Assembly: GCF_001701025.1 (NCBI RefSeq)
Contig: NZ_CP016793.1
Location: 9,858,001 to 9,922,000 of the forward strand
Direction: 5' to 3'
DNA: 64,000 bases
Source: Lentzea guizhouensis
GTDB lineage: Bacteria > Actinomycetota > Actinomycetes > Mycobacteriales > Pseudonocardiaceae
Shown here: piece by piece, positions 22,908 through 31,858 of the stretch
How the letters are laid out: each line of letters opens with the position of its first letter
Position numbering within the stretch: position 1 is the first letter of the stretch
The notes under the pieces: model-generated
Database searches by the model: none
Told to the model about the DNA's origin: nothing
The model's input: the letters and a program-made list of their open reading frames with translations, nothing else
Translations under genes and position numbers: made by a program

Positions 22908-25511
22908 TCACGTACAGGGCAAGGCGTCCGGGTCGGCGCCCGCCTTGGGCACCCACCGCACGTTCGCGAACGAGGCCTGGAACGCGCCGTCGGTGTAGAC
23001 GAGGAACGGCGTGTTGACGTTCTCCAGGTCCAAGCCCTTGTCGGAGAAGCAGGAGACCGGCACCTTGACGGTCGCCTTCTGCCCGATCGGGAGGTTGCGG
23101 AACGCCTGCGTGGCGTCGATCTCGGCCATGCACGGGTACTGGCAGTGCGTGCTGATGACCGTGCGGTTGGCCGGGGCCGCGTGCACGATCACGTCGAACT
23201 GGATGGCGGCGTTGGCGTTGCCGTAGCCGCGCAGGTCGCTCACGGCCGGGCTCTGCAGGTAGACCTGCGCCGGGCCGGTGCCGGTCCACGTCGTCTTGAG
23301 CGCGTCCTGCTGGACGTTGACGTCGGACTGCACGACGTTGATCTCGGCGTGCGAGGCCTGGCCGTCGGGGCCGATCACGGTGCCGCCCCAGTTCTCCGCG
23401 GAACCGATCATCGACTGGTAGGGCGCGACGTCGGTGCGGTTGAAGACCTCCAGGTCCTCGGTCGCGGTGCCACCGCCGCCACCGGAGCACAGGGCGCCGG
23501 GGCTGGTCTCGTCGAGCGTGCCGACGTTGCCGGTCTGCCAGTCGCGCAGGCCGTAGCCGAGCTTGAACAGCGGCTTCTTGGCGGGCTCACCCGGCAGCGC
23601 CGGGCAGGCCTCGGCCGGCCACGAGTAGGACAGCTTGCCGCTGAACCCGTTGTGCTTGCCGCGGATCAGCAGGTCCGCGATGCCCTGGCCCTCGGTGCCC
23701 GGCAGCCAGGCCGCCACGAACGCGTCGGAGCGGTTGATCTCCTTGTTCATGTACAGCGCGCGGCCACCGACGTAGACGGTGATGACCGGCTTGCCCTTGC
23801 CGGAGACCTTGTCCAGCACGGCGATGTCCTGCGGGTGCAGGCGAGCGGCCTCGAACGAGCGCTTGCCGAGGTCACCCACGCCCTCCGCGTACGGCGTCTC
23901 ACCGATGACGGCGATGACGGCGTCGAACTGGCTCGCGTCGACACCCTCCGCGGTCTCGGCGAACGTGACGTTGGCGGCGCCCAGGCTGTCCTGGATGCCC
24001 TTGAGGATGCTGGTGGCGTTCGGGAAGTCGGCGTTGGTGTTGCCGGTGCCCTGCCAGCTCAGCGTCCAGCCACCGGTCTGGTTGGAGATGCTGTCCGCGC
24101 TCTTGCCGACGACGAGGACCTTGCTGCGCTTGGAGATCGGCAGCACGCGCTTGTCGTTCTTCAACAGCACGGCGGACTCGCGCACGGCCTCGCGAGCGAG
24201 TTCCTTGTGCAGCAACGCCTTCTGCTCACCCGCGTGCTCGCGCTGTGAGGGCTTCGGCGACTCGAACACACCGGCGCGCAGCTTGACGCGCAGAATGCGG
24301 GTGACGGCGTCGTCGATGCGCGCCATCGGGATCTCACCGGCCTCGACCTGGGCGATCGTGTTGGTGATGAGCGCCTTCCAGTCGTTCGGCACCATGAGGA
24401 TGTCCAGGCCGGCGTTGATGGCCGCCGCGCAGCTGCCGTTCGTGCAGCCCGGAACCTGGCCGTGGCCGTTCCAGTCACCGACGAGCAGGCCGTCGAAGCC
24501 CATCTTCCCCTTGAGGATGCCGGTCTGCACGTACTTGGAGCCGTGCACCTTGCCCTCGTTGATGACGTCGTTCGTCCAGCTGTTGAACGAGATCATCACC
24601 GTCTGCGCACCCGCGGCGAGGGCACCGTAGTAGCCCTGGCCATGAATGTTGATCATGTCCTTCTCGGACGAGGCGTTGACGCCCTGGTCCTTGCCGCCGG
24701 TCGTGCCGCCGTCGCCGATGAAGTGCTTGGCGGTGGCGATCACGCCGTCGGAGCCGATGCGCTTCTTCGCGTTGTCCTGCAAGCCCTTCACGGCCTCGTA
24801 GCCGTACGCGCGGGTGATGCGCGGGTCCTCGGAGAAGCCCTCGTACGTGCGGCCCCACCGGTCGTCCTGCACGACGGCGAGCGTCGGCGCGAACGCCCAG
24901 TCCTGGCCCGTGGCACGGATCTGCTCGGCCGTGGCCTCACTGATGTCGCGCACCAGACACGGGTCGTGCGCGGCGCCGAGCCCGATGTTGTGCGGGAAGA
25001 CCGTGGAGCCGAAGACGTTGTTGTTGCCGTGCACCGCGTCGATGCCCCAGATGACGGGGATCTTGGTGCGGCTCGCCTTCGACGCCTCCCAGTAGGCGTC
25101 GGCCAGCGTCAGCCAGTCCTGCGGCGTGGCCCGCTTGTTGCCACCGGGGAAGCTGCCGCCGCCGTTGAGCACCGACCCGAACCCGTAGTTCTTGACGTCC
25201 TCGGCCGTGATCGCGGCGATCTCCGGCTGCGTCATCTGACCGACCTTCTCGGCCAGCGTCATGTCCTTGAGGATCGCCTTGATGCGCGCCTCGTCCCTGC
25301 GGTCGCCATCCAGCTGGCTGTCGACCTTGGGCCAGTCCTTGAGCTCGGGCAAGGACCTCTCGATGCGAGCACACCCGTGCTCGGTCCGGGGCTGCCCGAT
25401 GACCGTCTGCTTCGGCGGCCAGTGCTGCGCTTCCTGCGCGGTGGCCGCCGACGTCGCGCTGGCGGCGAGCGTCAGCCCCAGCACTGCGGCGAGCGTGCTT
25501 CTCCAATGCAT
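22908..25511 (-). CDS. Secreted GH3 beta-glucosidase / exo-beta-glucanase (ExoP-like)
   Basis: 867 residues from ATG 25511, preferred over TTG 25526 because GAGG lies nine bases before it. Signal peptide (MHWRSTLAAVLGLTLAASATSAATA). GH3 N-terminal barrel: KHF (Lys-262, His-263) binding pair, nucleophile Asp-346 in GLLVGDWNGHG. GH3 C-terminal sandwich: GKSADSISNQTGGWTLSWQG. A last galactose-binding-like domain of about 180 residues matches the C-terminal domain of ExoP-type exo-1,3/1,4-beta-glucanases. It removes glucose from non-reducing ends of beta-glucans, such as cellobiose. The upstream CebR-like operator supports cello-oligosaccharide control. Confidence 0.95.
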   Translation of the reverse strand: MHWRSTLAAVLGLTLAASATSAATAQEAQHWPPKQTVIGQPRTEHGCARIERSLPELKDWPKVDSQLDGDRRDEARIKAILKDMTLAEKVGQMTQPEIAAITAEDVKNYGFGSVLNGGGSFPGGNKRATPQDWLTLADAYWEASKASRTKIPVIWGIDAVHGNNNVFGSTVFPHNIGLGAAHDPCLVRDISEATAEQIRATGQDWAFAPTLAVVQDDRWGRTYEGFSEDPRITRAYGYEAVKGLQDNAKKRIGSDGVIATAKHFIGDGGTTGGKDQGVNASSEKDMINIHGQGYYGALAAGAQTVMISFNSWTNDVINEGKVHGSKYVQTGILKGKMGFDGLLVGDWNGHGQVPGCTNGSCAAAINAGLDILMVPNDWKALITNTIAQVEAGEIPMARIDDAVTRILRVKLRAGVFESPKPSQREHAGEQKALLHKELAREAVRESAVLLKNDKRVLPISKRSKVLVVGKSADSISNQTGGWTLSWQGTGNTNADFPNATSILKGIQDSLGAANVTFAETAEGVDASQFDAVIAVIGETPYAEGVGDLGKRSFEAARLHPQDIAVLDKVSGKGKPVITVYVGGRALYMNKEINRSDAFVAAWLPGTEGQGIADLLIRGKHNGFSGKLSYSWPAEACPALPGEPAKKPLFKLGYGLRDWQTGNVGTLDETSPGALCSGGGGGTATEDLEVFNRTDVAPYQSMIGSAENWGGTVIGPDGQASHAEINVVQSDVNVQQDALKTTWTGTGPAQVYLQSPAVSDLRGYGNANAAIQFDVIVHAAPANRTVISTHCQYPCMAEIDATQAFRNLPIGQKATVKVPVSCFSDKGLDLENVNTPFLVYTDGAFQASFANVRWVPKAGADPDALPCT

Positions 25512-25548
25512 GCCGCCGATCCTCAACTCCGTGTTACGCCTGCGTCAA

Positions 25549-25562
25549 TGGGAACGCTCTCA
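25549..25562. promoter_or_regulatory. CebR/LacI-type operator upstream of GH3 gene
   Basis: On the minus strand it reads TGAGAGCGTTCCCA, 12 of 14 identical to the cellulose-utilisation repressor box TGGGAGCGCTCCCA known from Streptomyces. It lies about 38 bp before the GH3 start. Confidence 0.7.
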
Positions 25563-25694
25563 CGAGTTTGTTCCGGAACCTCCCCGGACGAAGTTCTCAT
25601 ACCGGGCCTGTGCGTTTGTGTGGGGTTTTGATCGAGGATTTTGAGGTGGGCGGCGTACGCAGGTGTGCCCTTAGGCGTGTCGATCTGATGGGCG

Positions 25695-26348
25695 TCAGAG
25701 CAGTCGGCTGTCGAAACCCGCCGTGATGAGGTGGTCGTACGCCTCCAGGACGTCGTCCGGCACGTCCTGCTCCACCGCGAAGCCCAGCGCCGGGTACTCG
25801 ATCACACGTTGCAGGTCGCCGACCAGCATGTCCACCACGAGCTTCTCATCGCCGATCGACCGGACGTAGTCGTCGAGTTTCAGCGGTTCGGACGTGCAGG
25901 AGACGTCGACCTCGGGCCACACCTTGCGGCAGGTGGCGTACGCACGACGCTCCATGTACGGCTTGGAGATCAGCAGCACCGAGCGTGGCGCGTGACCGCG
26001 GTCGGCGAGCAGGGCGCGGGTCAGGGAGATGTTCTGGCCGGTGTTGCCTGCCTCCGGCTCGACGAGGATGGCGGCGTCGGGCACGCCGAGCGCCAGGGCG
26101 TGTTCGCGGTAGTGCACGGCCTCGCCGCGTGGAAAACGCGCCGCGGTCGTCGGGCTGTTGCCGCCGGTGAACACGAGAAGTGGAAACCGACCGGCGTGGT
26201 AGAGCTCCGCGGCGAAGGTCGCCACACCCAGGTCGTGGCTGCCGAGGCCGATCGCGACGTCCGCGGGTCGTGGCTCGTGGCCCATCTGGTGGTAGTCCCA
26301 GATGATCTCGGCGGCGCGTCGCTGGTCGTCGCTGAAGGGCTCGGTCAC
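25695..26348 (-). CDS. YdcF/SanA-like protein (DUF218)
   Basis: 217 residues with the DUF218 pattern: AIGLGSHDLGVATFAAELYHAGRFPLLVFTGG near the N terminus, REHALALGVPDAAILVEPEAGNTGQNI with the conserved E-x-x-x-x-T-x-x-N acidic/polar motif, and VLLISKPYMERRAY. YdcF proteins bind S-adenosylmethionine or nucleotides weakly in E. coli; activity is unproven. It is 12 bp downstream of the XRE-TPR regulator on the same strand, so the two form an operon. No signal peptide, unlike SanA proteins, so cytosolic. Confidence 0.9.
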   Translation of the reverse strand: MTEPFSDDQRRAAEIIWDYHQMGHEPRPADVAIGLGSHDLGVATFAAELYHAGRFPLLVFTGGNSPTTAARFPRGEAVHYREHALALGVPDAAILVEPEAGNTGQNISLTRALLADRGHAPRSVLLISKPYMERRAYATCRKVWPEVDVSCTSEPLKLDDYVRSIGDEKLVVDMLVGDLQRVIEYPALGFAVEQDVPDDVLEAYDHLITAGFDSRLL

Positions 26349-26360
26349 GGCGAGGTGCTC

Positions 26361-27437
26361 CTAGTTGACGTACTCGAAGGCACTGCGGACAGCTTCGATG
26401 CTGGTCAGTTGATGAAACATGCCGAACCTGCGGGAGGTGCGCGCCGCCTCATCGAGCAGGCGCAGGCCGTCGGCCGAGGTGGCGTGGTCGGACAGCAGGA
26501 CGTGGGCGTGGGCCGTGTGCAGCCTTACGCGTTGCATCGGCGAGTCGGCGGAGCGGTTCGTGAGTGCCACGTCGAGGTAGCTCGAAGCCGCGCCGAGGGC
26601 GCCGGCACCGCGATGGGCGAGGGCCATCTTCTGATGTGCGACCGACCAGTCCTCGGGCTCTTCGAGCTGTTCGAAGCGATGGATCGCCTCGGTCATGACC
26701 TTGACCGCGTGGACGTTGACACCCTTCTTGCTGAGCGCTGTGCCGACCCACAGAAGCGCGCGGGCGCGATCGCGTGGGCTGAGACGTGCGTCCACCGTCA
26801 GTGCCTCGTACCTGCGAGCAGCGAGATCGAGCCGGCCGTTCATCTCCTCGACGACCGCGAGTGACAGCTCGACCTGTGCCGCACGCCTGGGCACGTCCAG
26901 GTCGCGGAAGAGCTCGTGGGCACAGCGGTAGGTGTGCCGGGCCGACAACGGTCCACGGGTGTCGCCTCGGTCGCGCTGCAGGTCACCGAGCAGCACGAGC
27001 GATCGGGCGTGCAGGTACCGACCCTGGAGGTCGAGTTCCTGCGGGTTGAACCGGTGCAGCCAGCGGTCGATGAGGCTGGCCGCGAACCCGAAGTCCTGGC
27101 GAGCGAGGCACGCAGCAGCGCGTCCGAGGTCGTCAATCCACGTCTCGTAGTCCCATTGACGCGGGCCACTCCGGTAGTACTCACGCGCGGGAACCTCACC
27201 GTCCTGCCGAAGGAGCAGTTCGAACCGCTGCTTCGCCTCGGCGTCCGCGGTGGACAACGCGGTGTCCAGAATGGACTGCATGAACGGGCGCGGTGTGGTG
27301 CCCGTGCCGAGCGACTCCCACTTGGTGACGGTGCGGACGCCGATGCCCAGGTGTTCGGCGAAAGCACGCACGCTGAGGCGAAGTGCCCGACGCAGCACGC
27401 GCGTCTCACGGCCTGTCCAGTGAGCCAGCGACCCCAT
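26361..27437 (-). CDS. XRE-family regulator with TPR-like C-terminal domain
   Basis: 358 residues from ATG 27437, preceded by GGAGG. N-terminal HTH: LRRALRLSVRAFAEHLGIGVRTVTKWES (about 15-42). The rest is helical repeats resembling tetratricopeptide arrays, typical of large Pseudonocardiales XRE regulators that often sense peptides or protein partners. It probably regulates its own operon with YdcF and the divergent GRDP-like and kinase genes (165 bp between). An upstream extension to 27569 is not conserved-looking. Confidence 0.88.
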   Translation of the reverse strand: MGSLAHWTGRETRVLRRALRLSVRAFAEHLGIGVRTVTKWESLGTGTTPRPFMQSILDTALSTADAEAKQRFELLLRQDGEVPAREYYRSGPRQWDYETWIDDLGRAAACLARQDFGFAASLIDRWLHRFNPQELDLQGRYLHARSLVLLGDLQRDRGDTRGPLSARHTYRCAHELFRDLDVPRRAAQVELSLAVVEEMNGRLDLAARRYEALTVDARLSPRDRARALLWVGTALSKKGVNVHAVKVMTEAIHRFEQLEEPEDWSVAHQKMALAHRGAGALGAASSYLDVALTNRSADSPMQRVRLHTAHAHVLLSDHATSADGLRLLDEAARTSRRFGMFHQLTSIEAVRSAFEYVN

Positions 27438-27601
27438 AGCGATGACCTCCCCAGGCCATGCAACCACGGCTCCACGGGTACGTGCGCCGCAAGTGCCACG
27501 GAAGTGCACCACCTGTTCCTTCCCGCTCAGACCGGCGGTGACCAGGCTGTGTGCAGGACAACAGCTCACCAGTCTTGCAGACCTGGACCAGGAGACGACT
27601 C

Positions 27602-28069
27602 ATGACAAAGGCAATCGCCCATCCTCAGGCGGCCATCGCCACGGAGGTGCGGCACCGCCTGCGCCTCCAACTTGCCGTGGATCACTCGATCAACCCGATC
27701 GAGGCAGACCGGATCATCACCGACATGCTCAGCTTCCTCACGGTGTGCGCGGCCAACCCACATCAGCGGTTCCGGCCAAGCAGGCAGGTCGACCTCGGAT
27801 GGCACCAGTTCATCCTCAACACCCACGACTACGCCGAGTTCTGCGAACGGGTGGCCGGCCGGTTCATCCACCACGTGCCGGACGAGTTCGTGGCACCAGA
27901 GCGTCGCGCGACAGCGAACGTCCTCAGGCCTACGGTGGAGGCGATCAAGGCAGCAGGGCTCCCGCTCCACCCGGAGTTGTGGGCGGCCGGCGGCGGACGC
28001 TGCTCGCAGTGCCATTCGGGCTGCACCAGCTGCGGCCAAGGCGACGACCCGTCTCCACACCGGATCTGA
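27602..28069 (+). CDS. Glycine-rich-domain-containing-protein-like (GRDP/DUF1399-like)
   Basis: 155 residues from ATG 27602, AGGAG upstream. The core VDLGWHQFILNTHDYAEFCERVAGRFIHHVP is a GRDP signature with a cluster of histidines (residues near 60, 67, 80-81) that could bind metal. The C terminus ends in a cysteine cluster CSQCHSGCTSCG, four cysteines and one histidine, another metal-site candidate. I know no catalytic activity. Second function clue is position: divergent from the XRE-TPR/YdcF operon and followed by a kinase. Confidence 0.8.
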   Translation: MTKAIAHPQAAIATEVRHRLRLQLAVDHSINPIEADRIITDMLSFLTVCAANPHQRFRPSRQVDLGWHQFILNTHDYAEFCERVAGRFIHHVPDEFVAPERRATANVLRPTVEAIKAAGLPLHPELWAAGGGRCSQCHSGCTSCGQGDDPSPHRI

Positions 28070-28077
28070 GGACGCAG

Positions 28078-28923
28078 ATGAACGACCGCCTCGCCTGGCA
28101 GGCGCTACCCCTGGACGTGCGAGCTGCCGTGCAGGCGCACACCGGCGTCGTAGTTGAGGCGGAAAGTTCCTCTGCTGGACGCAACTCGGCGTTCTCGGCC
28201 TCGTTGCGCACCGCAGACGGCTTGGTGTTCTGCAAAGGCGGCCGCACGAACAGCCCGCAGGCATTCATGCACCGCAACGAGGCACTCGTGAACCCCTTGC
28301 TGCCCCGGGAACTGGCACCGAAGCTGCGGTGGCAGGTCGAACAGGACGGCTGGCTGCTGCTCGGGTTCGAGCACGTGCCAGGCCGGCACGCCGACCTGAC
28401 GCCGAACTCGGCTGACCTGCCGTTGGTGGCGGATGCGGTGAGGCGGATCGGCGCCATCACCGCTCCGACAACCGACCGGAGAATCGCCGATCACTGGGTC
28501 ACGGCGCTCGGCAGGGAGAACGCTGACGGGTTGGCGGCGCGGGCACCGCAGTACATGCACGGCTCGACGCTGGTGCACTCCGACCTCAACCCGTTGAACA
28601 TCCTCATCACCGAATCGGCGCATGTCGTCGACTGGGCGTGGTGGCGGACAGGTGCCGCGTGGATCGACCCGGCGTTCGTCGTCGTGCGGCTCGTGGCGGA
28701 AGGGCACGATCCCGCGCAGGCCGAGGAGTGGGCCGCTGCGCAGTTCGACGCGTTCCGCTCGGCTCCGACCGAGGCAGTCACCGCGTTCGCCGCCTCGCTG
28801 GTGTGCCTGTGGGAACGGAGGTTCGCGGGCACCGACGTCACCGAGGCCGCCCGGAGGTGGGCAGGCTTCCGGACAGCGAACGGCCCTCGGCTCCGCGAGG
28901 ATCCGAGGGCCGCGAACGACTGA
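28078..28923 (+). CDS. APH/Ser-Thr-like small-molecule kinase
   Basis: 281 residues from ATG 28078, eight bases after the GRDP-like stop. APH-fold motifs: LVFCKGGR N-lobe lysine, catalytic HSDLNPLN (about residue 167) and the metal aspartate in HVVDWAWW. DWAWW with tryptophans is usual for this actinobacterial subgroup of phosphotransferase-family proteins found next to XRE-type regulators. Substrate unknown; low similarity to true antibiotic kinases. A hairpin overlaps the 3' end. Confidence 0.82.
   Translation: MNDRLAWQALPLDVRAAVQAHTGVVVEAESSSAGRNSAFSASLRTADGLVFCKGGRTNSPQAFMHRNEALVNPLLPRELAPKLRWQVEQDGWLLLGFEHVPGRHADLTPNSADLPLVADAVRRIGAITAPTTDRRIADHWVTALGRENADGLAARAPQYMHGSTLVHSDLNPLNILITESAHVVDWAWWRTGAAWIDPAFVVVRLVAEGHDPAQAEEWAAAQFDAFRSAPTEAVTAFAASLVCLWERRFAGTDVTEAARRWAGFRTANGPRLREDPRAAND
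28881..28912. terminator. Stem-loop overlapping the end of the kinase gene
   Basis: CGGCCCTCGG pairs with CCGAGGGCCG (10 bp, 12-base loop) just before the kinase stop and between convergent genes. Confidence 0.6.
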
Positions 28924-28932
28924 GACCGAGCG

Positions 28933-30579
28933 TCAGCCGACGAGCGCGCGCACCCGGCGCAGCACCTCGTCCTTGCCCAGCGTCCGCGCGATCGCGTGCA
29001 GGTCCGGGCTCCGCATCGACCCGGTCAGCGCGACGCGGATCAGCTGCGCCGCCTCCTTGATCGAGCCGGGGTACGAGTCCGGGTTCTTCTTGAACTCCCT
29101 GGGGTTCGGCGCGAACCCGTGCTTGGCCGCCAGCTCGCGGATCTGGCCGAACCACTCCTGGCCGTCCTCGAGGTCGGCGTACCCGTCCGCGAAGTCCGCC
29201 GCGAAGGCCGAGATCAGCTCCGGGGACAACCCGCCGAGCCGCTCGTCGGTGCGGTCGGTGACCAGCTCGAACAGCGAGGTGAAGAAGAACCCGTAGGCCG
29301 ACCGGAAGTCGGACCACTTGCGGAGGTCCTTGCGCGGGTTGCTGACCTCCGGGCCGCGCTCGACCTGCAGGGCCGCCAGCGCCTCCTCGCGGGACGACGA
29401 CAGCACCTCGACCAGCTCGGGGTCGTACGCGGCGGCCCACACCGAGATGCGGTCGACGATCTCCTCGCCGGACAGCGTGGCCACGTAGTCGGCGCAGATG
29501 TCGTCGAGCTTCACCAGGTCGACGAGAGGCCCGGCCACACCGCACTCGGCCAGCGACAGCGGCGCCTCCAGGGCCTCCGCCAGCGGCAGCTCGGCCAGGC
29601 GGGCGTTCACCAGGCCGCGCAGGTAGTACTGGACGGCCTCGGCCGGGAAGCCGGCCTCGATGAAGTACTCGACGGAGGCCTCGGGGTCCTTGCGCTTGGA
29701 GAGCTTGCGCCGGGAGCCGCCCTGCTGCTTCATCAGCGGCGCGATGTGGGCGTACTCGACGCGCTCGAAGCCGAGTGCGTCGAACAGCTGCAGGTGGGTG
29801 GGGACCGAGGAGATCCACTCCTCGCCGCGGATCACCAGGTTCACGCGCATCAGGTGGTCGTCGACGGCGTGCGCGAAGTGGTAGGTGGGCAGGCGCGGCG
29901 AGGAGTCGGAGGCCTTGAGGATGACCACGTCGTTGCGGTTGGCCTCGTGCTCCAGCTGACCGCGGATCGCGTCCACGAACGAGGTGCGCTCCCCCGCCTT
30001 GCCCGGCGAGCGGAAGCGGACGACGTACGGGCGGCCGGCGTCCAGCGCCTCCTGGACCTCCTCGGCGGTCTTGTCACGCCACAGCGCCCAGCGGCCGTAG
30101 TAGCCGGTCGGGAGCTTCGTCGCCTGCTGGCGGGCGGTGATGTCGGCGAGCTCCTCCTTCGTGGCGAAGCAGAGGTACGCCTTGCCGGAACGCAGCAGCT
30201 CACGCACGTAGGTCAGGTAGACCTGCTCGCGCTGCGACTGGTGGTACGGGCCGTAGGCGCCGACCTCGTCGGCCTCGTCGGGCTGGATGCCGAAGTAGGC
30301 GAACGCGCGGTTGAACTGGTCGACGGCGCCGGGGACCTCACGGGCCTGGTCGGTGTCCTCGACGCGCACGATGTAGGCGCCGCCCGAGTGGGAGGCGATG
30401 TCGCGGTCGATCATGCCGACGTAGAGGCCGCCGATGTGCAGGAACCCGGTCGGCGACGGCCCCAGACGGGTGACCTTGGCGCCTTCCGCCAGCCCGCGGG
30501 GCGGGTACTGCTCCTCCCAGTGGGACGGCTCGGGCAGGTCCGAGGGGAACAGGGCGTCGACGACGGCACGGTCGAGCAT
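28933..30579 (-). CDS. gltX: Glutamate--tRNA ligase, clostridial-like subtype
   Basis: 548 residues from ATG 30579. Class I synthetase motifs: RLGPSPTGFLHIGGLY (HIGG at 48-51 in place of HIGH/HVGT) and KLSKRKDPEASV (KLSKR 292-296). The ATP-site RVEDTDQARE motif is intact. Actinobacterial GluRS is normally about 490 residues; this one has a different anticodon-binding half and a 50-residue longer length, and the PTGFLHIGG... and DPEASVEYFIEAGFPAEAV segments resemble clostridial enzymes as I know them. It may be a second, transferred copy; I cannot check for another gltX outside the window. Confidence 0.88.
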   Translation of the reverse strand: MLDRAVVDALFPSDLPEPSHWEEQYPPRGLAEGAKVTRLGPSPTGFLHIGGLYVGMIDRDIASHSGGAYIVRVEDTDQAREVPGAVDQFNRAFAYFGIQPDEADEVGAYGPYHQSQREQVYLTYVRELLRSGKAYLCFATKEELADITARQQATKLPTGYYGRWALWRDKTAEEVQEALDAGRPYVVRFRSPGKAGERTSFVDAIRGQLEHEANRNDVVILKASDSSPRLPTYHFAHAVDDHLMRVNLVIRGEEWISSVPTHLQLFDALGFERVEYAHIAPLMKQQGGSRRKLSKRKDPEASVEYFIEAGFPAEAVQYYLRGLVNARLAELPLAEALEAPLSLAECGVAGPLVDLVKLDDICADYVATLSGEEIVDRISVWAAAYDPELVEVLSSSREEALAALQVERGPEVSNPRKDLRKWSDFRSAYGFFFTSLFELVTDRTDERLGGLSPELISAFAADFADGYADLEDGQEWFGQIRELAAKHGFAPNPREFKKNPDSYPGSIKEAAQLIRVALTGSMRSPDLHAIARTLGKDEVLRRVRALVG

Positions 30580-30656
30580 CGCTGAGGGTCTCCAAAACCG
30601 GGGAAAGAAAGTCCTCCCAGGTTATCAATGGGAACGACCGGGGAACGCCAGTGGGC

Positions 30657-31838
30657 ATGAAGGCAGTCACTTGGCACGGCAAACGGGACGTCCGGGTCGA
30701 CAGCGTGCCGGACCCGGCGCTCAAGGAACCAGAGGACGTCATCATCAAGGTGACGTCCAGCGGCATCTGCGGCTCGGACCTGCACCTGTACGAGGTGCTG
30801 GGGCCGTTCCTCACCGAGGGCGACATCCTGGGACACGAGCCCATGGGCATCGTCGAAGAAGTAGGCGCGCAGGTCACCGAGCTCAAACCCGGCGACCGGG
30901 TGGTGATCCCGTTCAACGTCTCGTGCAACCACTGCTTCATGTGCGACCAGGGGTTGCAGTCGCAGTGCGAGACCACCCAGGTGCGCGAGTACGGGTCGGG
31001 AGCGGCCCTGTTCGGGTACACGAAGCTCTACGGCCAGGTGCCCGGCGGTCAGGCCGAGTACCTGCGGGTTCCGTTCGGCAACAGCCTGCCGATCAAGGTG
31101 CCGGAGGGTCCGTCGGACGACCGGTTCGTCTACCTCAGCGACGTGCTGCCCACGGCGTGGCAGGCGGTCGAGTACGCGGGCGTGCGGGAAGGCGGCACGG
31201 TCGCGGTGCTGGGCCTCGGCCCGATCGGTGACATGGCGTGCCGGGTCGCGATGCACCGGGGTGTGCGGGCGATCGGCATCGACCTAGTGCCCGAACGCCT
31301 CGCCCGCGCCAAGGCGAGGGGCGTCGAGACGATCGACCTGCGCGGAGCCGGCAAGCGCATCGCCGAGGTGGTCAGGGACCTCACCGGTGGCCGCGGGCCG
31401 GACGCGGTGATCGACGCGGTCGGCATGGAGGCGCACGGCGCACCGGTCGCGAAGGCCGCGCAGCAGTTCACCGGCCTGCTGCCGGACGTCGTGGCGAAGA
31501 AGTTCATGCTCGAGGCGGGCCTGGACCGGCTCAAGGCGCTGCACACGGCCATCGAGATCGTGCGGCGTGGCGGCACGATCTCCATCTCGGGCGTCTACGG
31601 CGGCATGGCGGACCCCATGCCGATGCTCACGATGTTCGACAAGCAGGTCCAGCTGCGCATGGGCCAGGCGAACGTGTGGCGCTGGGTGCCGGAGATCCTG
31701 CCGCTGCTGACCGACGGCGACCCGCTGGGCGTGGACGACTTCGCCACGCACCGGCTGCCGCTCGCCGAGGCGCCCAAGGCGTACGAGACGTTCCAGAAGA
31801 AGGCCGACGGGATGGTCAAAGTGCTGCTCAAACCTTGA
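30657..31838 (+). CDS. Zinc-dependent alcohol dehydrogenase (formaldehyde-dehydrogenase-like)
   Basis: 393 residues from ATG 30657 (GTG 30651 is in frame; neither has a strong ribosome site). MKAVTWHGKRDVRVDSVPDP is the usual N terminus. The catalytic zinc ligands lie in CGSDLH and GHEPMG; structural-zinc cysteines fall around CNHCFMCDQGLQSQC; the dinucleotide motif GLGPIGDMA is near residue 190. This is the glutathione-independent formaldehyde dehydrogenase or threonine-dehydrogenase-like branch. Oxidises alcohols or hydrated aldehydes with NAD(P). Next gene starts 20 bp after. Confidence 0.92.
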   Translation: MKAVTWHGKRDVRVDSVPDPALKEPEDVIIKVTSSGICGSDLHLYEVLGPFLTEGDILGHEPMGIVEEVGAQVTELKPGDRVVIPFNVSCNHCFMCDQGLQSQCETTQVREYGSGAALFGYTKLYGQVPGGQAEYLRVPFGNSLPIKVPEGPSDDRFVYLSDVLPTAWQAVEYAGVREGGTVAVLGLGPIGDMACRVAMHRGVRAIGIDLVPERLARAKARGVETIDLRGAGKRIAEVVRDLTGGRGPDAVIDAVGMEAHGAPVAKAAQQFTGLLPDVVAKKFMLEAGLDRLKALHTAIEIVRRGGTISISGVYGGMADPMPMLTMFDKQVQLRMGQANVWRWVPEILPLLTDGDPLGVDDFATHRLPLAEAPKAYETFQKKADGMVKVLLKP

Positions 31839-31858
31839 TCGGCCTAGACTGCGCGGCC

